Source: Pirellulales bacterium (lineage in GTDB: Bacteria; Planctomycetota; Planctomycetia; Pirellulales; Thermoguttaceae). Taken from it: a stretch of 8,953 nucleotides of DNA. The number at the start of each line of letters is the position of its first letter. The first letter of the stretch is position 1. The DNA lies in contig JAUWWA010000047.1 of NCBI GenBank assembly GCA_030617125.1, forward strand, positions 1 through 8,953. The letters run 5' to 3'. Of this stretch, positions 5,331 to 8,953 are shown one piece after another. Below the pieces are notes generated by a model. It saw nothing but the letters and a program-made list of their open reading frames with translations. It did no database searches and was not told where the DNA came from. A program made the position numbers and the translations under genes.

Positions 5331-6721
5331 TGATTTCGCAGCACGACGGCCGGGTCTTGCAACAATGCGGAGAGCGTGGGCAGATAGCTGGCAACGGCCG
5401 AAAGCAGCGGAGCGCCCAGCAGCGCGACCGCTAGCACGACGTAGTCGACGTTAAGTTGCTCCGGTGCGAGGTTCAATGCCTTGGCGCCGAGCCACCCGGC
5501 CGTGGCGGTCCCCAACACGACTCCGACCGCGGCGCCGAGCAGTCCTAAGAGCACCGCCTTGCCGAGAAGCAGCCCGGCGATCGTGCCGGAGCCCTTGCCG
5601 ATCGCCCGGAGAATGCCGATCTCGGTCCGCCGCTCGCGGACGTTGGCTGCCGCGAGCAGTCCGATCCAGACGGCCGAGGCGAGCACGACCAGCGGGGTGA
5701 TCACGTCGGCCAGTGTTTCCATGACGCGCCCAATGCGTGCTCGGGAGGCTTCCATGTTGGCGAGAATCTCTTTGCGGTCTGTGAGGATCTGCCTGCGCTG
5801 GGCGAGATTCTCTTTCATGTCGGCGAGGATGGCCGCCTGTTTCGCCTCAACCAACTCGCGTTGCTCGGCCCGGGCCAATGCGATTGAGCGGAACTCGGTG
5901 ATACGCGTCTCGGGCAGGACCTCGCGGAGTTGCTTGCGGATGTTCGGCAGGTTGGCCCCGGCGCAGCGACAGCCGATCGCCATGATCTGACTGATGCTGC
6001 CGGGCAACTTGAGCACCTCCTGGGCGTCGCGCAAGTGCATGGCGATGGTGATGTCTTCCTTGCTGCCCTGTTCCGGGGAGATGCGTTCGACGGTGAACTT
6101 TTTACCCAACACGTCGATCATTTCGCCGGGCTTTCGTCCCACGCCCAACTCGTGGCCCAACAAAACGGCGCCCGGCTTGACGTTGTAGCCCATGGGCGTC
6201 TTCTGGCGCAGGTGCGATTGCGTGCTCTCGGGGAGATAGCCCACCAACAACACCTTGCGCTGGTTCCAATCGATCTTCTCCTGCAGCGTGGCGACCAGGT
6301 GCGTGACGAGCGTGAGGCGGCGGTCGCCGGCCAGCCGGCCGACGTACTCCTGCGGCATGTAGTGCGTGGTGAAGTCGCTCGCCCAGAAGTCGCTCATGTT
6401 CGTCTTCTCATGCACGATCATCAGGTTGAAGCCCATATCGCGCATGAGCCGTCGCGTCTGTTTTTCCAGATTGGCGAGTTCTTGCTCGGTTTCCTCCTCG
6501 ACCTTGGTCATGCCGGTTTCCATCGCGGCGACGAGTTTTTCCGACTCGGCCACGCGCTGTCGCCAGCGGTCGATGTGCGTGCGGGTTTCGCGCTCGTAGG
6601 CGTCGATCAGCATCGGCCCGGCCACGAAGAGCATCACGGCGATCGCCACGGCGAACAGGCTGAGCACGAAGTTGATCTTGCGATAACGGATTTCGGCCAG
6701 GAGTAGTTTGAGTGTGTTCAT
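5327..6721 (-). CDS. MacB/FtsX-type ABC transporter permease
   Basis: The 464-residue protein has the MacB layout: a short cytoplasmic start, one membrane helix at about 14-35, a large extracytoplasmic region (about 38-337), then three helices near 338-358, 381-405 and 427-447. The stretch ANVRERRTEIGILRAIGKG at 359-377 is the typical FtsX-domain segment that contacts the ATPase. Charged, helix-prone stretches at about 55-95 and 285-335 could form a MacB-like stalk. The extracytoplasmic part has a CRC pair (Cys251, Cys253). Such permeases act in lipoprotein export, efflux or mechanotransmission; which applies here is unknown. No ATPase gene lies beside it in this window. ATG 6721 gives the usual MNTLKLLL start; a GTG four codons upstream is possible. 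The gene follows the MFS gene by 83 bases and seems to have its own promoter. Confidence 0.85.
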   Translation of the reverse strand: MNTLKLLLAEIRYRKINFVLSLFAVAIAVMLFVAGPMLIDAYERETRTHIDRWRQRVAESEKLVAAMETGMTKVEEETEQELANLEKQTRRLMRDMGFNLMIVHEKTNMSDFWASDFTTHYMPQEYVGRLAGDRRLTLVTHLVATLQEKIDWNQRKVLLVGYLPESTQSHLRQKTPMGYNVKPGAVLLGHELGVGRKPGEMIDVLGKKFTVERISPEQGSKEDITIAMHLRDAQEVLKLPGSISQIMAIGCRCAGANLPNIRKQLREVLPETRITEFRSIALARAEQRELVEAKQAAILADMKENLAQRRQILTDRKEILANMEASRARIGRVMETLADVITPLVVLASAVWIGLLAAANVRERRTEIGILRAIGKGSGTIAGLLLGKAVLLGLLGAAVGVVLGTATAGWLGAKALNLAPEQLNVDYVVLAVALLGAPLLSAVASYLPTLSALLQDPAVVLRNQ

Positions 6722-6774
6722 GCAATTTCGCACTCGCGATGGTGATTCTGTCGCCGACGGAGCGACCCCTCCTG

Positions 6775-6803
6775 ATTATCCTGCATGCATCGCGGGGCCG
6801 CAA
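6775..6803 (-). promoter_or_regulatory. Candidate promoter for the ABC permease gene
   Basis: On the minus strand TTGCGG (6798-6803) is followed by a 17-base spacer and GATAAT (6775-6780; 5 of 6 matches to TATAAT). It starts in the short gap after the MFS stop codon and would give a leader of about 45-50 bases. The -35 is poor (3 of 6), but spacing and -10 are good. It would let the permease be expressed apart from the upstream genes. Confidence 0.38.
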
Positions 6804-6804
6804 G

Positions 6805-8178
6805 CTATTCCTCGCCGCCGGCGCCGACGGGTCCGGGTTCGCCCTCGGTGACCCGGTGGCGCGGCTCGTCGAGTCGGAACGTCAAGGTTCCGCCCAGCGC
6901 GATGAGACCGGCGGCGGCAAAAAACACCATCTCGAATCCAAGGATGTCCACCAACCAGCCGACCGCGGGCGAAAGCAGAAACGGCGCCGCCAGGCAGAGG
7001 CTCACCGTGCTCAGGTAACGGGGATGCTCGGCCGGCTCGCAGATCTCCAGCGCGTAGTTCGCCAGAATCCGCAGCACCAGCGGGACCATACCCAGCGGAA
7101 TGAAGATCGTCCAAAACAAGTGCGCGCCCAGTCCGCCGGGCACGTATGATAGCGAGACGGCCGTCAGCGGCGCCACGGCCGATCCGAAAACCAGTATGCG
7201 CAAAGTCAGCCGGTTGCACCAGGCGTCGGCCAGCGGTCCGATGAACAGGCTGAAGATCCCCACGCTGGCGTTCTGCGTGATCACCCAAACCATCAAGTGC
7301 ACGCCGGTCAGTTCCAGTTTGTCGCGCGCGAACGCCTGGTAGTGTGGAAAGACAATCAACCCGCTGCCGAACAGCATGGCTACGACGACCAGGCGCCGCA
7401 GGTTTCGGTCGGCCAGAAGGGTGCGCCGGGTGTCGTGTAGGCTTCCGCGCGGCCGGGTGCCCGAGGGGCGCCCGAGATCGTCGGCCGGCTCGAACAACAG
7501 CAGCACCAGCAACCCGGAGAGAAGAAAACAGATTGCCGTGAAACCGAAGATGTATCCGAACCCGCCGTCGGGCAGTTGGAGCCAGTCGCCCAACAGCCAC
7601 CAGGCGAACAACATCGCCGGCAGCGAGCCGTAGAACGTCGAGACGAGCAGCAGCCGCCCGCGGCGCGTCGGCCGGATCAGCTTCCCCTGCACCGTGCCGA
7701 ACGACAAGTGATACAGCCCGTTGAATACGAAGAACACGCCGTAAAGCGCCAGAAACAGCCACGGCAGCCAGGCGCGTCGCGCCGGGCCGACGGCAAAGCA
7801 CACCGCCGAGAGCACGCCGAACGGCACGCTCATCAGCACCACGCACGCCGACAGGGCGTGCTTCTTGTGCCGCATGCATTTCAACGCTTCGGCACAAAAG
7901 ACCGGCGGCAGGCTCTGGCCGAAGCGGTTGAGCACGGGCAGACACCCCCGCAGCCAACCCGCACCCGCCACCGTGTCCAAGAATGCCGGGATGATCACGC
8001 TCTCGGTCTTGAAGATCCACCCGATGCGAAGCACGATCTGATGGGCGGCCAGCAAGAGCAGATTGCGAGGCTGGTGGGTTTCGATCTCGCTGGAGCCGGG
8101 CCAGGGGGCCACAATGGACCAATCGGGAGGGGCAGTCCGGGGCTCATCCAGGGGAACATCGTTCGCGGCCGATTGCAT
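6805..8178 (-). CDS. Major facilitator superfamily (MFS) transporter
   Basis: The 457-residue integral membrane protein has about twelve hydrophobic segments in two halves separated by a charged loop near 232-260, the MFS plan. The loop GPLADAWCNRLTLR at 314-327 matches the second-half form of MFS motif A (Gly, Asp and Arg in place). The matching loop in the first half (RHKKH at 103-107) lacks the full motif. A hydrophilic N-terminus of about 38 residues precedes the first helix. Substrate is unknown, and the degenerate first motif places it outside the familiar sugar and drug subfamilies. I chose ATG 8178, since the longer frame to 8292 would run back into the preceding gene. It starts 29 bases after the CYTH gene ends, so co-transcription is likely, although a TATACT close to its start may give it separate expression. 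Confidence 0.82.
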   Translation of the reverse strand: MQSAANDVPLDEPRTAPPDWSIVAPWPGSSEIETHQPRNLLLLAAHQIVLRIGWIFKTESVIIPAFLDTVAGAGWLRGCLPVLNRFGQSLPPVFCAEALKCMRHKKHALSACVVLMSVPFGVLSAVCFAVGPARRAWLPWLFLALYGVFFVFNGLYHLSFGTVQGKLIRPTRRGRLLLVSTFYGSLPAMLFAWWLLGDWLQLPDGGFGYIFGFTAICFLLSGLLVLLLFEPADDLGRPSGTRPRGSLHDTRRTLLADRNLRRLVVVAMLFGSGLIVFPHYQAFARDKLELTGVHLMVWVITQNASVGIFSLFIGPLADAWCNRLTLRILVFGSAVAPLTAVSLSYVPGGLGAHLFWTIFIPLGMVPLVLRILANYALEICEPAEHPRYLSTVSLCLAAPFLLSPAVGWLVDILGFEMVFFAAAGLIALGGTLTFRLDEPRHRVTEGEPGPVGAGGEE

Positions 8179-8185
8179 GGCGACC

Positions 8186-8191
8186 AGTATA
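8186..8191 (-). promoter_or_regulatory. TATACT -10-like box seven bases before the MFS start
   Basis: TATACT on the minus strand differs from TATAAT at one position. Seven bases separate it from ATG 8178, so initiation at the normal distance would begin at or beside the start codon and yield a leaderless mRNA. There is no SD between the box and the ATG. The -35 region, inside the end of the CYTH gene (TTCCTG at 17-base spacing), is poor. Confidence 0.28.
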
Positions 8192-8207
8192 CCCGACTGA
8201 GCCGGCT

Positions 8208-8759
8208 TCAGGAACGCGCAAGCAACAACTCGAGGTAGCTGCGCCGCTCGCTTCGCGAGAGACCCAACGCCTGGGCGAGCGAGGCGATGCACGCCTTGGC
8301 TGGGGCGATCTGGGGCTGCTCGACGACCAGCTCCAGTTCGACGAACGTGCCGAGCCCCTCGACTTCGTCCAGGGAACCCTCGACCCAGTGGTCGTCCCAG
8401 AGGATTGCAGCCTTGCGACGGGATTTTCGGACCTCGCGCACCAGCTTGAATCCGAGCAAATCGAGCAGACCGGTCCAGGCCTCGACCGTTCCGTTTTCCG
8501 CAGGCAGCGGCAGTTCAACCTCATGGCGGGTCTTGGTCGTCTCGTCGATCTTGGGGCCCTTGTAGGTGATGACGTTCGAGGTGCCCTTTTGGCGGATTCG
8601 CAGCGCCTCGTCGGTCTTGGCGAAATCCCTGCCCGGATGAGCGAAGTACAGATCGACCTCCGTTTGCGGTTCGCCGATCGTCGCCCCCAGCATGTCGAAC
8701 CGGTCGGCCAGTGCGGCAAGATCATCGACAGGGAACTTCTGTTCGACCTCGTACTTCAT
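8208..8759 (-). CDS. cyaB: CYTH domain protein, class IV adenylate cyclase-like
   Basis: The 183-residue soluble protein is a single CYTH (triphosphate tunnel) domain. Its N-terminal EVEQK at 4-8 is the family ExExK metal and triphosphate motif. Further tunnel residues follow in EALRIR (51-56), TYKGP (65-69), TRHEVEL (77-83), RKSRR (111-115) and DEVEGLGTFVELE (131-143), closest in pattern to CyaB-type class IV adenylate cyclases. The enzyme would make cAMP from ATP in the cytosol, but CYTH relatives also hydrolyse thiamine triphosphate or tripolyphosphate, and sequence alone does not separate these; the symbol is tentative. ATG 8759 has GGGGAG ending seven bases upstream, and the ExExK motif starts at residue 4, so the start is well supported. 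The longer frame to 8912 has no family character. It appears to be the first gene of a run with the MFS gene. Confidence 0.85.
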   Translation of the reverse strand: MKYEVEQKFPVDDLAALADRFDMLGATIGEPQTEVDLYFAHPGRDFAKTDEALRIRQKGTSNVITYKGPKIDETTKTRHEVELPLPAENGTVEAWTGLLDLLGFKLVREVRKSRRKAAILWDDHWVEGSLDEVEGLGTFVELELVVEQPQIAPAKACIASLAQALGLSRSERRSYLELLLARS

Positions 8760-8924
8760 GGGCGGTCTCCCCAAACCCCTATTTTTCCAGAAAACCCCCA
8801 CGGATACCAGCCCGTCAAGAGATTGCCCATTCGCAGCGTGGCTGGTGACCGCAGCGCAGCGACCCCCCCGTGGAAATCGCCTGGGACTATCGCTTCGCTT
8901 TCTCCCAACCACCCCACCACCCGG

Positions 8925-8947
8925 GACCGCATGAATGCGGTCGCTAC
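8925..8947. repeat. Perfect hairpin followed by GCTAC at the right edge
   Basis: GACCGCATGAATGCGGTC (8925-8942) is an 8-bp perfect inverted repeat with a GA loop, followed directly by GCTAC (8943-8947). It lies in the 194-base noncoding stretch upstream of the CYTH gene. The rest of 8760-8924 shows no ORF of interest, only C-rich runs, the CYTH ribosome-binding site, and a lone TTGACG on the minus strand (8813-8818) without a convincing -10 partner. Confidence 0.6.
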
Positions 8948-8953
8948 GAACGC

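Noticed and set aside
5930..6706. Open frame of 258 codons on the + strand opposite the permease
   Set aside because: It is antisense to the permease, rich in His, Leu and Gln, with no recognisable domain or SD.
6776..8122. Open frame of 448 codons on the minus strand within the MFS gene
   Set aside because: It overlaps the MFS gene in another frame. Its Arg/Ala/Gly-rich, non-membrane composition is typical of a frame-shifted shadow, while the MFS frame has clear helices.
8789..8818. TTGACG on the minus strand upstream of the CYTH gene as a -35 box
   Set aside because: At 17-18 base spacing the -10 candidates are GTTTTC and TTTTCT, both poor. A promoter is likely somewhere in this gap but this one is not well supported.
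1..8953. CRISPR array, tRNA, rRNA, insertion sequence or defence system
   Set aside because: No regularly spaced identical repeats, no tRNA-like or rRNA-like sequence, no transposase or nuclease motifs were found on either strand.

Overview
The window is GC-rich, tightly packed bacterial DNA with seven clear protein-coding genes, one probable small gene and several short intergenic repeats. A planctomycete (Pirellulales-like) source fits best. The Hanks-type kinase carries an N-terminal leader typical of planctomycete kinases (LLDAYLSRLQAG followed by REHPELA), a lipid A gene lies alone in a very GC-rich background, and gene ends are dotted with short hairpin repeats. There is no rRNA or tRNA gene to confirm this, so the assignment is an inference.

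Layout. Positions 1-284 have no convincing gene. They hold a degenerate 35-nt tandem repeat, a consensus-like promoter and a perfect 12-bp palindrome. Positions 285-1147 (+) hold an SpsF-like cytidylyltransferase and, behind a perfect Shine-Dalgarno, a 43-codon ORF. Positions 1158-4143 (-) hold lpxB followed by a membrane-anchored Ser/Thr kinase. Positions 4257-5243 (+) encode a bile acid:sodium symporter family transporter, divergent from lpxB. Positions 5327-8759 (-) hold a CYTH/class IV adenylate cyclase-like gene, an MFS transporter and a MacB/FtsX-type permease that has no ATPase beside it. Positions 8760-8953 are noncoding and end in another hairpin repeat.

How the genes may relate. The cytidylyltransferase and LpxB both belong to surface-glycan or lipid A synthesis, and the kinase directly downstream of lpxB could be co-transcribed with it. 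The rest is transport plus a possible nucleotide-signalling or polyphosphate enzyme. I do not see a single coherent new system. The most unusual points are the small SD-led ORF, the LpxB insertion and its repeat-derived C-terminus, the kinase's multi-pass membrane domain, the orphan permease, and four hairpins that all run into GCTAC on the + strand. One of these supplies the permease stop codon.
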